Of a DNA stretch of 64,000 nt, positions 15,604-24,513 are shown one piece after another. Under the pieces are notes generated by a model, which saw nothing but the letters and a program-made list of their open reading frames with translations, was not told the DNA's origin and ran no database searches. Numbering within the stretch: the stretch's first letter is position 1; every line of letters starts with the position of its first letter. The DNA lies in NCBI GenBank assembly GCA_903832055.1, contig CAILAC010000017.1:215337-279336 (forward strand), in the 5' to 3' direction. This DNA is from an uncultured Acidobacteriota bacterium. GTDB taxonomy: Bacteria > Acidobacteriota > Terriglobia > Terriglobales > Acidobacteriaceae. The position numbers and the translations under genes are program-made.

Positions 15604-17859
15604 CTACTCGTCTTCCTCCGCCACCGGCTTCCGGGCGCTGGCCACGATCTTCTCCGCCACCGCTGGCGGCACAATATCGTAGTGCTTCACCTCCATGTGG
15701 AAGCTGCCACGCCCTTGCGTCAGCGAAGTCAGTGTCAGGCCGTAGGTCAGCATCTCAGCCATCGGCACCTCGGCATCAATCACCGCCGATCGGCCCCGCG
15801 CATGCATACCCTGCACCCGACCGCGCCGCCCATTCAGGTCGCCCATGAGCGCCCCGGCAAACTCCTCCGGAGCCTCCACTTCGACCTTCATCACCGGCTC
15901 CAGCAGGCAGGGTCGAGCCTGCTCCATCGCCTTGCGGAAGGCCATCCGGCCCGCCACCTTGAACGAAAGCTCGTTTGAATCCACGTCATGGTAGCTGCCG
16001 TCAAACACCGTCGCCTTGAAGTCAACCACCGGATAGCCGGCCAGGAATCCCCTGAGCGCCGTCTCCAGAATCCCCTTCTCCACCGCCGGAACATACTGCC
16101 GCGGAATCGAACCGCCAAAGATCTCGTTGCCAAACTCAAAGCCCGACCCGCGCGGCAGCGGCTCGATGCGAATCTTGCAGTCGCCAAACTGCCCATGCCC
16201 GCCCGACTGCTTCTTGTGCCGCCCCTGGGCCTCTGCCTTGCCGCGAATCGTCTCCCGGTACGGCACCTTGGGCGCCTTCAGCGTCACCTCGGTGTGATAT
16301 CGCCGCTTGAGCCGCGAAACAATCGCCTCAATATGCTGTTGTCCCGCGCCGGCCACCAGGAACTCATGCGTCTCTGCATCGCGGAAGAACCGCACCAGCT
16401 GGTCCTCTTCCATCAGCTTGTGCAGTGCCCCGGCCAGCTTGTCTTCATCGGCCCGCGTCTTCGGCTCAATCGCGTAGGTCATGCTCGGCTCTGGCCGCGC
16501 CTCGGGCTCGACGCGAATCTCCGCACCCTTCTGCCCCAGCGTGTCTCCGGTAAATGTGTCGCGAAGCTTGGCCACCGCGCCCACATCCCCGGCGTGCAGT
16601 TCCATCACTTCGACGGCCTTGCGCCCCTGCATCACGCTCAGATGCGACAGACGTTCCTGCCCCTTGCGCGTGTAGTTTTCTACCACTGTATCCGTCTTGA
16701 CTACGCCGCTGATTACCTTGAAGAAGCTGATACGCCCCGTAAACGGGTCACTCATTGTCTTGAAAACAAACAACGCTACCGGCTCTGAATCGGCCACCGG
16801 CCGCAGCATGATCCCTGAATCCAAACTACCCGCATGCCCGTGCCCTGCCGCGTTGCCCAGGCCGTTTCCTGAGCCGTTGCCAACGTGAATAGCCAACCCT
16901 GAACCATTTGCCTCATCGGCTCCAGTTGCCGCGTGCACTCCGTTGGCTGCTACCGACTCCATCACTCCAGACTCCGCCCCCATCACCGCCATCGGAGCAC
17001 GTTCATCCGCAGCCGGCGCATACACCTTCAAAAAGTCCAGCAGATGGTCCGTTGCTACATTGGCCAGGCCGCTCGCAAACAGCACCGGGAAGATGCGGTC
17101 TTCGCGAATCGCCTCATGCAGCGCCGTAATCAGGTGCTGCTCAGGAATCGTCCCGACGGCAAAATACTCCTCCATCAGCTCGTCCTTGCCCTCGGCCACC
17201 AGCTCCACCAGCGCCTCATGCGCCGCGCGCGCCGCTGCCAGCATGCCCGCCGGCACCTCGCCAATCCGCCCCCGGCCATCCCCGCCCGGCTGGTAATAAA
17301 AAGCCTGCATCGTCACCAGGTCAACGACCCCGTGAAAGCCCTCCGGCCCGGTAATCGGCAACTGCACCGGAACGCACGTCCGGCCCCAGCGCTCGTGCAG
17401 GTCCTCCATCAGCGCAGACAAGCCCTGCCCGCCCCCGGCACGCGGTGAATCCATCTGGTTCAGCACCACAATCCGCGGCAGGTTTGCCTCCTCGGCATAC
17501 TTCCACACCCGCTCCGTTACCGCTTCAACGCCACTCTGCGCATTCACCAGCACCAGCGCAGCTTCTACGGGCAGCATCGCCGCCCGCGCTTCATGAGCAA
17601 ACATATGAAAGCCGGGAGTATCAACAAGATTGATCTTCACCCCTTGCCACTCGGCAAAGGCTACTGCGTTCTGCATCGTCGTTCCGCGCGCCACTTCTTC
17701 TTCGTCATAGGCGGTTACGGCCGTTCCGTCTGCCACACGTCCCTGGGTCAAGGTCATCTTTGCGGCATGCAGCAACGCGGCTACCAATGTTGTTTTGCCA
17801 CTGTGCGCATGCCCCATTACAGCTACGTTGCGGATCTCACTTCCTCGATACACTTTCAT
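15604..17859 (-). CDS. Elongation factor G paralogue (translation GTPase)
   Basis: A 751-residue translational GTPase. G-motifs are complete: GHAHSGKTT (P-loop), RGTTM (switch I), DTPGF (switch II) and NQMD (base recognition). Domains II-V follow, with SGGHGQFGDCKIRIEPLPRG in domain IV and a terminal GRGSFHMEVKHYDIVPP. It is not next to rpsL/rpsG or tuf, so it is probably the accessory EF-G2-type copy, with a role in ribosome recycling or stress rather than main translocation. Unusual is a 55-residue Gly/Ala/Asn/His-rich segment (about 292-347) between the G domain and domain II. The ATG at 17859 overlaps the stop of an upstream small ORF (ATGA) and has AGGAG nine bases upstream. Confidence 0.9.
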   Translation of the reverse strand: MKVYRGSEIRNVAVMGHAHSGKTTLVAALLHAAKMTLTQGRVADGTAVTAYDEEEVARGTTMQNAVAFAEWQGVKINLVDTPGFHMFAHEARAAMLPVEAALVLVNAQSGVEAVTERVWKYAEEANLPRIVVLNQMDSPRAGGGQGLSALMEDLHERWGRTCVPVQLPITGPEGFHGVVDLVTMQAFYYQPGGDGRGRIGEVPAGMLAAARAAHEALVELVAEGKDELMEEYFAVGTIPEQHLITALHEAIREDRIFPVLFASGLANVATDHLLDFLKVYAPAADERAPMAVMGAESGVMESVAANGVHAATGADEANGSGLAIHVGNGSGNGLGNAAGHGHAGSLDSGIMLRPVADSEPVALFVFKTMSDPFTGRISFFKVISGVVKTDTVVENYTRKGQERLSHLSVMQGRKAVEVMELHAGDVGAVAKLRDTFTGDTLGQKGAEIRVEPEARPEPSMTYAIEPKTRADEDKLAGALHKLMEEDQLVRFFRDAETHEFLVAGAGQQHIEAIVSRLKRRYHTEVTLKAPKVPYRETIRGKAEAQGRHKKQSGGHGQFGDCKIRIEPLPRGSGFEFGNEIFGGSIPRQYVPAVEKGILETALRGFLAGYPVVDFKATVFDGSYHDVDSNELSFKVAGRMAFRKAMEQARPCLLEPVMKVEVEAPEEFAGALMGDLNGRRGRVQGMHARGRSAVIDAEVPMAEMLTYGLTLTSLTQGRGSFHMEVKHYDIVPPAVAEKIVASARKPVAEEDE

Positions 17860-18134
17860 TTGCAGCACTCCTTCTTGCCTGTTTTTGGCGGACCATCTTC
17901 ATCCGGGTACATCACGCTCGTCATGTCTGGCGGACACAGGTATCCCCGGCTCGCCCGGCACAGGCAGCGCGTCATGAAATCAATGGCTGTGTCGGCAAGG
18001 CCGTCAAGATACGCAAATAAGCGGGCGAACAACCCACGTCCACGGGGATTGGACGAAATTGGATTGGACGAAAAGGCTGCGTGAGACAGCCCGCGGCGTG
18101 TCGGATCAGGAATCGTGCTGCCGATATCCGTCAT
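17856..18134 (-). CDS. Small ORF translationally coupled to the EF-G paralogue
   Basis: No family recognised. The 92-residue frame has GGAGG seven bases before its ATG and ends in an ATGA overlap with the EF-G-like gene, the usual signature of translational coupling. The N-terminal third is Ser/Pro/Arg-rich and low-complexity. The C-terminal half (GLFARLFAYLDGLADTAIDF, then a CLC and later a CC cysteine pair) looks more like real protein. It could be a regulatory leader ORF for the downstream GTPase, or chance. Judgement rests on the ribosome site and the overlap. Confidence 0.45.
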   Translation of the reverse strand: MTDIGSTIPDPTRRGLSHAAFSSNPISSNPRGRGLFARLFAYLDGLADTAIDFMTRCLCRASRGYLCPPDMTSVMYPDEDGPPKTGKKECCK

Positions 18135-18302
18135 ACGGAGACCTCCGGCAGGCGCCAGCCAAAAGATTCATCTCTCGGCACAGCGTCGTCATTGAAGAAG
18201 ACGCAGCCTATCACAATTCACACGCCATTCTCAATGCGCTGCAACACAAACAATTCGTTCGGTGGCGAGTCAAGCCGCTGTCATGCAATCCTGTTCCCAG
18301 CC

Positions 18303-18455
18303 ATGAAACTCCTCCTCGGCATCCTCGCCCTCATCCTCGCCGCCGTCTCCCTCATCGCCGACTACAAATGGCGGCAGTGGATCGCCGCCCGCAAACGCGA
18401 CCGAGACCTGGAACGAGATCGGGAACGAGACCAGAACTACTCCCCTCGACCCTAG
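18303..18455 (+). CDS. Small single-pass membrane protein
   Basis: A 50-residue frame: an N-terminal transmembrane helix (LLLGILALILAAVSLIADYK) followed by a strongly charged tail made of RDRDLERDRERD. No clear ribosome site precedes the ATG. The composition, hydrophobic helix plus alternating Arg/Asp/Glu tail, is not what chance frames give, so it is listed as a probable small membrane protein of unknown function. Confidence 0.45.
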   Translation: MKLLLGILALILAAVSLIADYKWRQWIAARKRDRDLERDRERDQNYSPRP

Positions 18456-18465
18456 ACGAATCCGC

Positions 18466-18496
18466 TTTTCACACTCACACTCCACACTTCACACCC
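18466..18496 (+). repeat. CACACT-rich repeat tract, second site
   Basis: The stretch starting CTTTTCACACTCACACTC repeats the tail module seen at 10754 and 31821, here between the small membrane protein and the DsbA-like gene. Confidence 0.6.
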
Positions 18497-18549
18497 GTTC
18501 TTTCCCCCCGCACCGTTACAATTACTCCGAGGACAACGTCCAAAAGCCT

Positions 18550-19230
18550 ATGAACCGCATATCTCTTCTCCGCCCCGCCGTCTTCGCCGCTGCCGCGCTC
18601 ACGCTGGCCATCGTTTCTGCCACGCCCGCCCATGCCCAGTTCGGCGGCCCGGCCGCGTCGCCCACCACCCAGGTCCACGATCCCGCCGCCCTCAAGCCAC
18701 CCGCCGGAGCCCGCGTCGCCATCATCGAATTCGAAGACATGGAGTGCCCCGACTGCGCCCGCGCCAACCCGCTGCTCAAAGAGGCCGCCACCAAGTACAA
18801 CATCCCCTGGGTCCGCCACGACTTCCCGCTGCCCTTCCACCCCTGGAGCTTCCAGGCAGCCGTCAATTCCCGCTGGTTTGACACCAAGTCCAAGAAGATC
18901 GGCGATGAATACCGCGACGCCGTCTTCGCCTACCAGCCCAACATCACCTCGCTCGATGTCCTGCGCCAGTTCACGCAGAAGTTCGCAGACGATCACAAGA
19001 TCGTCCTGCCCTTCGCCATCGACCCCCAGGGCAACCTCACCGCCCTCGTCAAAGCCGACTACGCCCTCGGCCAGCGCGTCGGCATCGAACACACCCCTAC
19101 CATCTGGGTCACCACCACCAACTCCAAAGGCGCCCCCTTCGTCGAAGTCATCGACCGCACCAAACTCTTCCAGCTCATCGACCAGGCCCTCGCCGACACC
19201 AAGGCAGCCACCACCACCGCCAGGAAATAG
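18550..19230 (+). CDS. DsbA-like thioredoxin-fold oxidoreductase, periplasmic
   Basis: The 226-residue product has a signal peptide (PAVFAAAALTLAIVSATPAHAQ) and a thioredoxin fold with active-site CPDC in EFEDMECPDCARANPLL. The inserted helical domain and cis-proline loop (HTPTIWVTTT) follow. The arrangement matches DsbA/DsbG-like proteins (Thioredoxin_4) that form or shuffle disulphides in the periplasm. The nine-haem cytochrome at 13668 would be a plausible client, but this is only proximity within a few kilobases. No DsbB partner is adjacent. Confidence 0.85.
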   Translation: MNRISLLRPAVFAAAALTLAIVSATPAHAQFGGPAASPTTQVHDPAALKPPAGARVAIIEFEDMECPDCARANPLLKEAATKYNIPWVRHDFPLPFHPWSFQAAVNSRWFDTKSKKIGDEYRDAVFAYQPNITSLDVLRQFTQKFADDHKIVLPFAIDPQGNLTALVKADYALGQRVGIEHTPTIWVTTTNSKGAPFVEVIDRTKLFQLIDQALADTKAATTTARK

Positions 19231-19328
19231 GACTTCTCTTGACGCAACTCCGGAAGGGCGTACTCTGAAAGTATGCCCAGTCCGAAGCCCATCCTCGATT
19301 GGTCCCATATGAATAAGTCCAGGAGCAT

Positions 19329-19658
19329 ATGGAGATTCAAATGCCCCGTCGAGAAATCGTCGTTCTTATAAGTCGCGCCCTGGCCTGCATTCAGCTCATG
19401 TCGGCGCTGCTCGATGCGACCTATCTGCCCGATAGAATTCTCGCGTTCCTGCACTACGCAAATCTGCCAGAACCCATCTCTGATAGTCAGCACTTTTTCA
19501 AAATGCAGGACGAACTTGGAGTCTTGACTCTCGTTCTGCGCATCGGAATACTTCTCACGGCCTTCCTCATCTTCTGGAACTGCGGCCCATGGATTGAGCG
19601 CACCCTGTTTCCCCCCAGAATCGGCACGGAGTCCAGAACCGATCCGAGTGCAGACTAG
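19329..19658 (+). CDS. Hypothetical membrane protein, 109 residues
   Basis: Not recognised. It has AGGAG four bases before the ATG. Two hydrophobic helices are predicted: near residues 9-28 ([18 protein letters not shown]) and 65-85 ([20 protein letters not shown]). The loop between them ([20 protein letters not shown]) and a short polar tail are the only other parts. No conserved motif or partner gene suggests a role. Confidence 0.6.
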   Translation: MEIQMPRREIVVLISRALACIQLMSALLDATYLPDRILAFLHYANLPEPISDSQHFFKMQDELGVLTLVLRIGILLTAFLIFWNCGPWIERTLFPPRIGTESRTDPSAD

Positions 19659-19786
19659 CTACCCTTTCGGCACCGATCCGAGCAGTACTTCACTTCCTCC
19701 CACACACGCGCCCACTTCTTGCGCCAGGCGAATGGCCGCCCGCAGTGTGCGCACACCTTGCTCGGCAAGTCCCCCTTCTTAACCAT
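19655..19786 (-). CDS. DUF2256 zinc-ribbon-like small protein
   Basis: A 43-residue protein starting [19 protein letters not shown], with [19 protein letters not shown]. The two cysteine pairs (CAHC and CSDRC) and this wording are the DUF2256 family. Its ATG overlaps the end of the preceding photolyase N-domain-like gene by eight bases, so it is the last gene of that operon. DUF2256 genes are often found beside photolyase/cryptochrome genes, which agrees with this location. Function is unknown; a single zinc site is likely. Confidence 0.88.
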   Translation of the reverse strand: MVKKGDLPSKVCAHCGRPFAWRKKWARVWEEVKYCSDRCRKGS

Positions 19787-20234
19787 CCTGGCCAAAGAGA
19801 TTCCCTCTAGTCTGCCCGGCATCGGGCTGCATGGCGCTTCGCTGCGCCCGGCTCCAGTAGCGGAAGAATCTTCCCAACTCGCCGCCTTTGCGCAGCACCA
19901 CAAACGGCTCTTCCGCAACCGTCGTCACCTGGATGCCGCCTGCGCGCAACCCTTCCGCCACCGTGTGCACGAACGGATTCAGCGACTCGGCCATATATAC
20001 CCGCTCCGTTCCAAGGCCCTGGAGCACTGCCAGAGTGTCGCCGCGCAGCACCTCGGCGCCCATGGCGCATGCGCACTCGTATATAAACATCAGCCGCTTC
20101 AGGGTCCAGCCCTGCGCGCGCAGGTAAGCGTCATCCCAGATAAAAATCACGCGCGCCGCGTCGCCTGCCGCCCGGAATACCGGGTGTTCTCGCCGCATGG
20201 CATCCTCGTGCACCCAAACCGTCTGTGAACTCAT
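19779..20234 (-). CDS. Photolyase N-terminal alpha/beta domain-like protein, stand-alone
   Basis: A 151-residue Rossmann-like domain. [67 protein letters not shown] and [12 protein letters not shown] follow the strand/helix order of the antenna-binding N-domain of DNA photolyases, without any FAD domain. Its ATG overlaps the stop of the FAD-domain gene (ATGA), so the two halves are coupled but in reversed order relative to a normal photolyase. An earlier in-frame start would overlap the upstream gene by 230 bp and has no support. Confidence 0.75.
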   Translation of the reverse strand: MSSQTVWVHEDAMRREHPVFRAAGDAARVIFIWDDAYLRAQGWTLKRLMFIYECACAMGAEVLRGDTLAVLQGLGTERVYMAESLNPFVHTVAEGLRAGGIQVTTVAEEPFVVLRKGGELGRFFRYWSRAQRSAMQPDAGQTRGNLFGQDG

Positions 20235-21106
20235 CGCGCACCACGCATCCCGCCGAGCCGCGGAAACAGCCGCGCGTCCAGCTCCTCGTAACTGGCATCC
20301 AGCTCGCGATTTGACTCTGCACGCACATCCACGGTCCTGCCGAAGTACCGCATGACGTTCTCCAGATTGAAGACATACGGCTTGTTGCTGAAGGTGCTCG
20401 CCACCCACTGCCACGAAAGGTTGTTGCTCGCCAGGTCGCCATCCAGCAGGTGCTCCAGAAACCACTTCGCACCCGCCTGCCAGCGCACGCGCCGGAAATG
20501 CACAACATAGGCAGCCAGATACATCCGCGCATGGTTGTGCAGGTACCCGGTGGCAATCAGTTCGCCGATAAAGTAGTCCAGGCAGGCCACTCCCGTGCGA
20601 CCCTCGACGATGTCAGTCGGCATCTCAAGCGCATACTCGGCTGAGTCAAAGCCAGTCTTGTACGGCTCAATGTCTGACCACATCCATTGCGGATGCTCAG
20701 CCCGCACGCGTTGCCAGTAATCCCGCCAGGCCAGTTCCTGGATGAGTTTTTCGGCCTCTTCCGCCCTCGGCACTCGCTCCAGCGCACGGTTCCGCACCTC
20801 GTTGAGCGAGATAACACCGTGCCGAATGTAAGCGGAGAGCCGGGTCACCTGCCCGTCGCCAAAGTTTCGAGTACGCGCGTACGCTGCGGGCTGCACCCTG
20901 GCCAATGCACGCTCCGCTGCCAACCGACCACCCTCGGTCGAGCACGCCTCGCCCACCGCCCACGGCACCAATTCGCGGATATACGCCGAGAGTTCCTCGG
21001 GCGACGCAAAATCTGTCCTCAAGCGCTCCACGGCAACCTCGCCAAACCTTTCGAGATTACCGCAACGCAGCCAACGCAGCCGCCCGTAGAGCAATTCCAT
21101 TTGCAC
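20231..21106 (-). CDS. Photolyase/cryptochrome FAD-binding domain protein, stand-alone
   Basis: A 291-residue all-helical FAD_binding_7 domain. Landmarks are RLSAYIRHGVISLNEV, ELAWRDYWQRV, CLDYFIGELIATGYLHNHAR, WFLEHLLDGDLASNNLSWQW and STFSNKPYVFNLEN, corresponding to the FAD-cradle and Asn/Trp-rich lesion site of class I photolyases and cryptochromes. The alpha/beta antenna domain normally in front is missing and is encoded by the next gene. The start is GTG at 21106 or ATG at 21100. It begins 17 bp after the radical SAM stop, so one mRNA likely covers all four genes. Confidence 0.88.
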   Translation of the reverse strand: MQMELLYGRLRWLRCGNLERFGEVAVERLRTDFASPEELSAYIRELVPWAVGEACSTEGGRLAAERALARVQPAAYARTRNFGDGQVTRLSAYIRHGVISLNEVRNRALERVPRAEEAEKLIQELAWRDYWQRVRAEHPQWMWSDIEPYKTGFDSAEYALEMPTDIVEGRTGVACLDYFIGELIATGYLHNHARMYLAAYVVHFRRVRWQAGAKWFLEHLLDGDLASNNLSWQWVASTFSNKPYVFNLENVMRYFGRTVDVRAESNRELDASYEELDARLFPRLGGMRGAR

Positions 21107-21122
21107 CCGGTGAAAGGCGCGC

Positions 21123-22172
21123 TCAAGCTCCGTGGATTGTCACCAGCGCCGGCTTCTCAGCCTCATGCCCACCCGGCATTCCTGGCGAAATCACACTCGT
21201 CTGCGGTGCCCGCCAGTGGTCGATGTAGCTCACCTGGTGCACGCAGCTTACCGTGCAGTTCGGCGAACAGCTCTTCGCTGTCAAAAACTCCCGCTTCACA
21301 TCAGCCGTCGTATAGTCGGCAATCGGCGTCCCCGGGAAACCCCTCTGCTGCGAGCAGTAATGCACCAGCCCGTCTTCGCAGATATACAGGTACCGCGCGC
21401 CAGCCCGGCAACGCCAGTCATTCGGCAGGCCCTGCGCAATCGCCTCCTGAAACTGGTTAAACCGCGAATAACTCCGCCGCTCCAGGTTTCGCACCTCAAA
21501 GTAAATCTTCGCCTCTTCCGGCAACAGCGGCTTCAACTGCCCGCTGCCATCGTGAATAATCCCGATCGTGTTGCTGAACCCCAGCTCCAGCGCCCGCTTT
21601 GAAATCACCAGCGCGTCGTTCGGCTCCTTGATGCCGCCACCCACCACCGAGTTGATGTTCACGTGAAACTCGGCGTGCTCAGCCAGCATTTCCAGCTTCT
21701 TGTCCAGCACCTTCAGGCTCTTCATCGACACATCGTCAGGGTTCACGTTGTCGATTGAAATCTGCATGTGATCCAGCCCCGCCTCGTTCAGCCTCTGGAT
21801 CCGCTCCACACTCAGCAGGTAGCCGTTGGTGATCATCCCGGCCATCGAGCCCACCTTGCGCATTCGCCGGATCACGCCATCCAGTTCAGGATGCGTCAGC
21901 GGCTCGCCGCCGGAAATCGTGATGATACTCGTCCCCAGCCGCCCCAGATGGTCAATGCGCCGCTCCATTTCGTCCAGCGGCACCGGCTTTGAAACCTTGT
22001 CATACTCGTTGCAGTACGCGCACGAGAGATTGCAAAAACGCATCGGCACAATCTGCGCCATCACCGGATGCCCCGTCGACGCGAGCGCCCGGCCTACCAG
22101 CGCCAGTTCGCGTACCCTGCGCGAGGCCGCCCTGGACCGCATACGCGCTGTCAATTTTCGTGCCGTCTTCAC
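21123..22172 (-). CDS. Radical SAM protein with cysteine-rich C-terminus (SPASM-like)
   Basis: A 349-residue radical SAM enzyme. The 4Fe-4S motif CNLSCAYC spans residues 47-54; the GGEP motif is in ITISGGEPLTHPE. The C-terminal third has additional cysteines (CRAGARYLYICEDGLVHYCS, then CSPNCTVSC) like auxiliary-cluster SPASM/Twitch domains of PqqE-type proteins. The substrate is unknown. It is not a spore photoproduct lyase by its motif, despite the photolyase genes downstream. The GTG start has GAGAGG about nine bases upstream. It leads the four-gene operon. Confidence 0.87.
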   Translation of the reverse strand: MKTARKLTARMRSRAASRRVRELALVGRALASTGHPVMAQIVPMRFCNLSCAYCNEYDKVSKPVPLDEMERRIDHLGRLGTSIITISGGEPLTHPELDGVIRRMRKVGSMAGMITNGYLLSVERIQRLNEAGLDHMQISIDNVNPDDVSMKSLKVLDKKLEMLAEHAEFHVNINSVVGGGIKEPNDALVISKRALELGFSNTIGIIHDGSGQLKPLLPEEAKIYFEVRNLERRSYSRFNQFQEAIAQGLPNDWRCRAGARYLYICEDGLVHYCSQQRGFPGTPIADYTTADVKREFLTAKSCSPNCTVSCVHQVSYIDHWRAPQTSVISPGMPGGHEAEKPALVTIHGA

Positions 22173-22236
22173 TCAGTTTGACCTCTCTACTATTCAATCA
22201 CATCCGGCAACAGGCCCACGCCTGACTCGGGCCCAC

Positions 22237-22267
22237 GAAAAAGGGGCACCTCGAAGGCACCCCTTTC
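22237..22267 (-). terminator. Rho-independent terminator after the PDZ gene
   Basis: GGTGCC and GGTGCCCC-type arms around TTCGA form a stem followed on the minus strand by TTTTT; it closes the sigma/anti-sigma/PDZ operon about 22 bp past the last stop. Confidence 0.78.
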
Positions 22268-22288
22268 TCCCATCAGATTCATGTCAAA

Positions 22289-23200
22289 CTACACCAGCGG
22301 AGCACCCGCAGCACGATTGCCTCGCTCCAGCGCAGCCTTGTGCCGCTTCGCATCCACCTGCAAGGTCACCACCTGGCGCATCTTGTCGCGCTGTATCGTC
22401 ACCTGCACCGGCTTGCCGTCGCTTGAGCGCAGCATCCGCTCCCACTCGCTGGTCGTCGTAATCGCTTCGTTATCTACCTGCAAAATCACGTCATGCGCCC
22501 TCAGCCCGGCCAGGTCGGCCGCGCTCTTGTGCGCCACACTCTTGATCAGCACGCCCGTCGAAACGCCCAGCATGTCTGCCGTCTGCGCCACCAGCGGCTC
22601 CACAATCACGCCCACGTTCAGCGAATTGCCATGCGACCACAGCGTAAATCCACTCGGCATTCCCGCGTCACCGCCATGCGAAAAGAATCCCTGACCCTGC
22701 GAATCCGATCCACCCAGGCTGCCCAGTTGCTGCCGCGCCTCTTCTTCCACCTTCTTCCGGTCCGTAAGCTGCACGTTCAAGGTCTGCATCACGCCATCCC
22801 GGCTTACAACCATCTCCACCTTGTGCCCAGGGGCCGTCTCGCGCAGTATTCGCTTCACGTGCTCAGCGCCTTCAATCGTCTCGCCATTCATCTGCACAAT
22901 CACGTCGTGCAGCTTCAGGCCCACCTTGCCGGCCGGCGCGTCGTGGTCCAGAACTGTAATCTCCGCCCCGTGACCTTCCCTGAGATGCAACGCCTGTGCC
23001 CGCTCCTGGTCAACATCAACCACGTCGACGCCCAGATAGCTCTGCGCATGATTGTGCAGCAGCAGCAGTGGATTTCCCTGCCACATTCCGCCTGCCTGCA
23101 AGCTCTGCCCATACGTTCCGGTTGCCATACTTCCTGCAAGCAACACGATCCCCGGAACCAGAAACCAAGTCTTTGTGTACGGCCTCAAAAAGTGCTTCAT
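22289..23200 (-). CDS. Periplasmic double-PDZ protein without protease domain
   Basis: A 303-residue exported protein: signal segment TWFLVPGIVLLAGSMATGTYG, then two PDZ domains, the first around YLGVDVVDVDQERAQAL to GAEITVLDHDAPAGKVGLKL, the second around VGVIVEPLVAQTADMLGVST and SAADLAGLRAHDVILQVDNE. No His-Asp-Ser protease triad precedes them, unlike DegP/HtrA. A Gly/Ser/Gln-rich linker joins the PDZ domains. It is the last gene after a sigma factor and its anti-sigma factor, so it may sense misfolded C-termini in the periplasm, in analogy to RseP/DegS systems; that role is inferred. The ATG at 23200 has AGGAG ten bases upstream. Confidence 0.83.
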   Translation of the reverse strand: MKHFLRPYTKTWFLVPGIVLLAGSMATGTYGQSLQAGGMWQGNPLLLLHNHAQSYLGVDVVDVDQERAQALHLREGHGAEITVLDHDAPAGKVGLKLHDVIVQMNGETIEGAEHVKRILRETAPGHKVEMVVSRDGVMQTLNVQLTDRKKVEEEARQQLGSLGGSDSQGQGFFSHGGDAGMPSGFTLWSHGNSLNVGVIVEPLVAQTADMLGVSTGVLIKSVAHKSAADLAGLRAHDVILQVDNEAITTTSEWERMLRSSDGKPVQVTIQRDKMRQVVTLQVDAKRHKAALERGNRAAGAPLV

Positions 23201-23353
23201 GTTTGCTTCACTCCTGCGGTTGCTCTGCTTTGAATCCAACTCTCCTGCCCGCACTCTTGTCTGACGGTGCGGTACAGAGAAAGTGAGTCAATCCCATACC
23301 CCAAAACTCTCCCTGACCCAATCCAATCTCCGATTGAATCCTGGAAAGAATCA

Positions 23354-24382
23354 CTACTGAATCTCTGAAACCCGCCTCAGAACCAGCCGGGAAGCTGTCC
23401 TGATTTGTGAATTTTGGTCTGAAAGGGCCACCGTTGACAAGGCCTGCCGCACGCTCGTATCTGCTTCGACTGGTTGCAGCATGCCGATAGCTGCCGACCT
23501 CAACCGCGCATCCGGATCGTTCAACAACGTCTCCAGCACCGCATTGCGCACCTGCATGTCTTCCGACACAAACGGCTGCAACCCCTCCAGCGCCTTCTGT
23601 CGCACCGTCGCGCTACGGTCATACAGCAGCGAAACAATCAGCGCATCGCGAATGGCCGTGCTCTGCAAGTCTCCCCCGCGGCATCCATGCCCGGTGCGGC
23701 ATTCAGTTGCCAGCAGGCTCACTGAACTGTCCCGTACCTCAGAGCTGGTTCCATTCTGCGAAGCCAGCATCAGCAGCTGCCTGATCTGCGGGTTTTCGAG
23801 CGTTCCCTCAACCTGCCTCGGTTTGACCTCGTTATAGGTCACCTCAACCAGGTTTGAATTGGGCCGCCGCACCACGCCAGAAACCGTAGCCAGTTCACCC
23901 GGAGCGCTTGGCGTGCTCGCGGAATTGGCTGCATTCTGTGCCGAAGTCGCTGTTTCCGTAGTCACCGGAGTGACGCCGTTCCCATTGCCCGCAATGTTGG
24001 CCACATGCCGGGCAGCATACTCATACCCGCCCAGACTACCCAGGCCCGCGCCAGCCACCAGCAGCAGCACAGCCGCAGCCGGAGCCGCCTGCAAGCCTGT
24101 CGCTGTCCGCGTCATCCACTCCGCCACCCGGTCATACCAGCGCTTCGGTGGAATCGCGTCCAGGGATTCTTCAAGCCGTGTACGGCTGCGCGCTACCAGA
24201 TTTGCGTCCGGCTCCAGCATCACGTGCGCGGCAGCCAGCGTCTTGAGCGCCAACACCTGCTGCTGCTCTTCGCGGCAGTGGGCACAACCGGAAAGATGAT
24301 TTGCCAGCAGATGCGCCTTGTCGTCAGACAACTCGCCGTAGGCGGCCAGCACGATGTTTTCGTGGATTTCTGCACATTTCAT
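23354..24382 (-). CDS. Anti-sigma factor with zinc finger and periplasmic HEAT repeats
   Basis: A 342-residue single-pass protein. The N-terminus has the anti-sigma zinc finger of the ZAS type (CAEIHENIVLAAYGEL, then HLSGCAHC: His-x3-Cys-x2-Cys). A transmembrane helix follows at about residues 95-118 (AAPAAAVLLLVAGAGLGSLG), then a Thr/Ala/Ser-rich linker. The C-terminal 130 residues are HEAT-like helices (TVRQKALEGLQPFVSEDMQV, AVLETLLNDPDARLRSAAIG). The sigma factor gene ends 131 bp upstream. The cytoplasmic finger would hold the sigma factor and the outer HEAT domain would sense a periplasmic partner. The ATG at 24382 has AGGAC nearby. Confidence 0.85.
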   Translation of the reverse strand: MKCAEIHENIVLAAYGELSDDKAHLLANHLSGCAHCREEQQQVLALKTLAAAHVMLEPDANLVARSRTRLEESLDAIPPKRWYDRVAEWMTRTATGLQAAPAAAVLLLVAGAGLGSLGGYEYAARHVANIAGNGNGVTPVTTETATSAQNAANSASTPSAPGELATVSGVVRRPNSNLVEVTYNEVKPRQVEGTLENPQIRQLLMLASQNGTSSEVRDSSVSLLATECRTGHGCRGGDLQSTAIRDALIVSLLYDRSATVRQKALEGLQPFVSEDMQVRNAVLETLLNDPDARLRSAAIGMLQPVEADTSVRQALSTVALSDQNSQIRTASRLVLRRVSEIQ

Positions 24383-24513
24383 GATGTCTACGTCCTGTAC
24401 TGCCTCAAAAAGTGTTCGGCTTCCCCGTTGCCAGCTATCAGCGCTTGCGCTCCGCGGCAATCTATACGGAAACCTGTTGTTTACTACCCCGCCCCAACTG
24501 ATCGAACCCCGGC

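Noticed and set aside
21123..22172. Spore photoproduct lyase (because photolyase genes follow)
   Set aside because: The radical SAM motif and SPASM-like C-terminal cysteines differ from spore photoproduct lyases.
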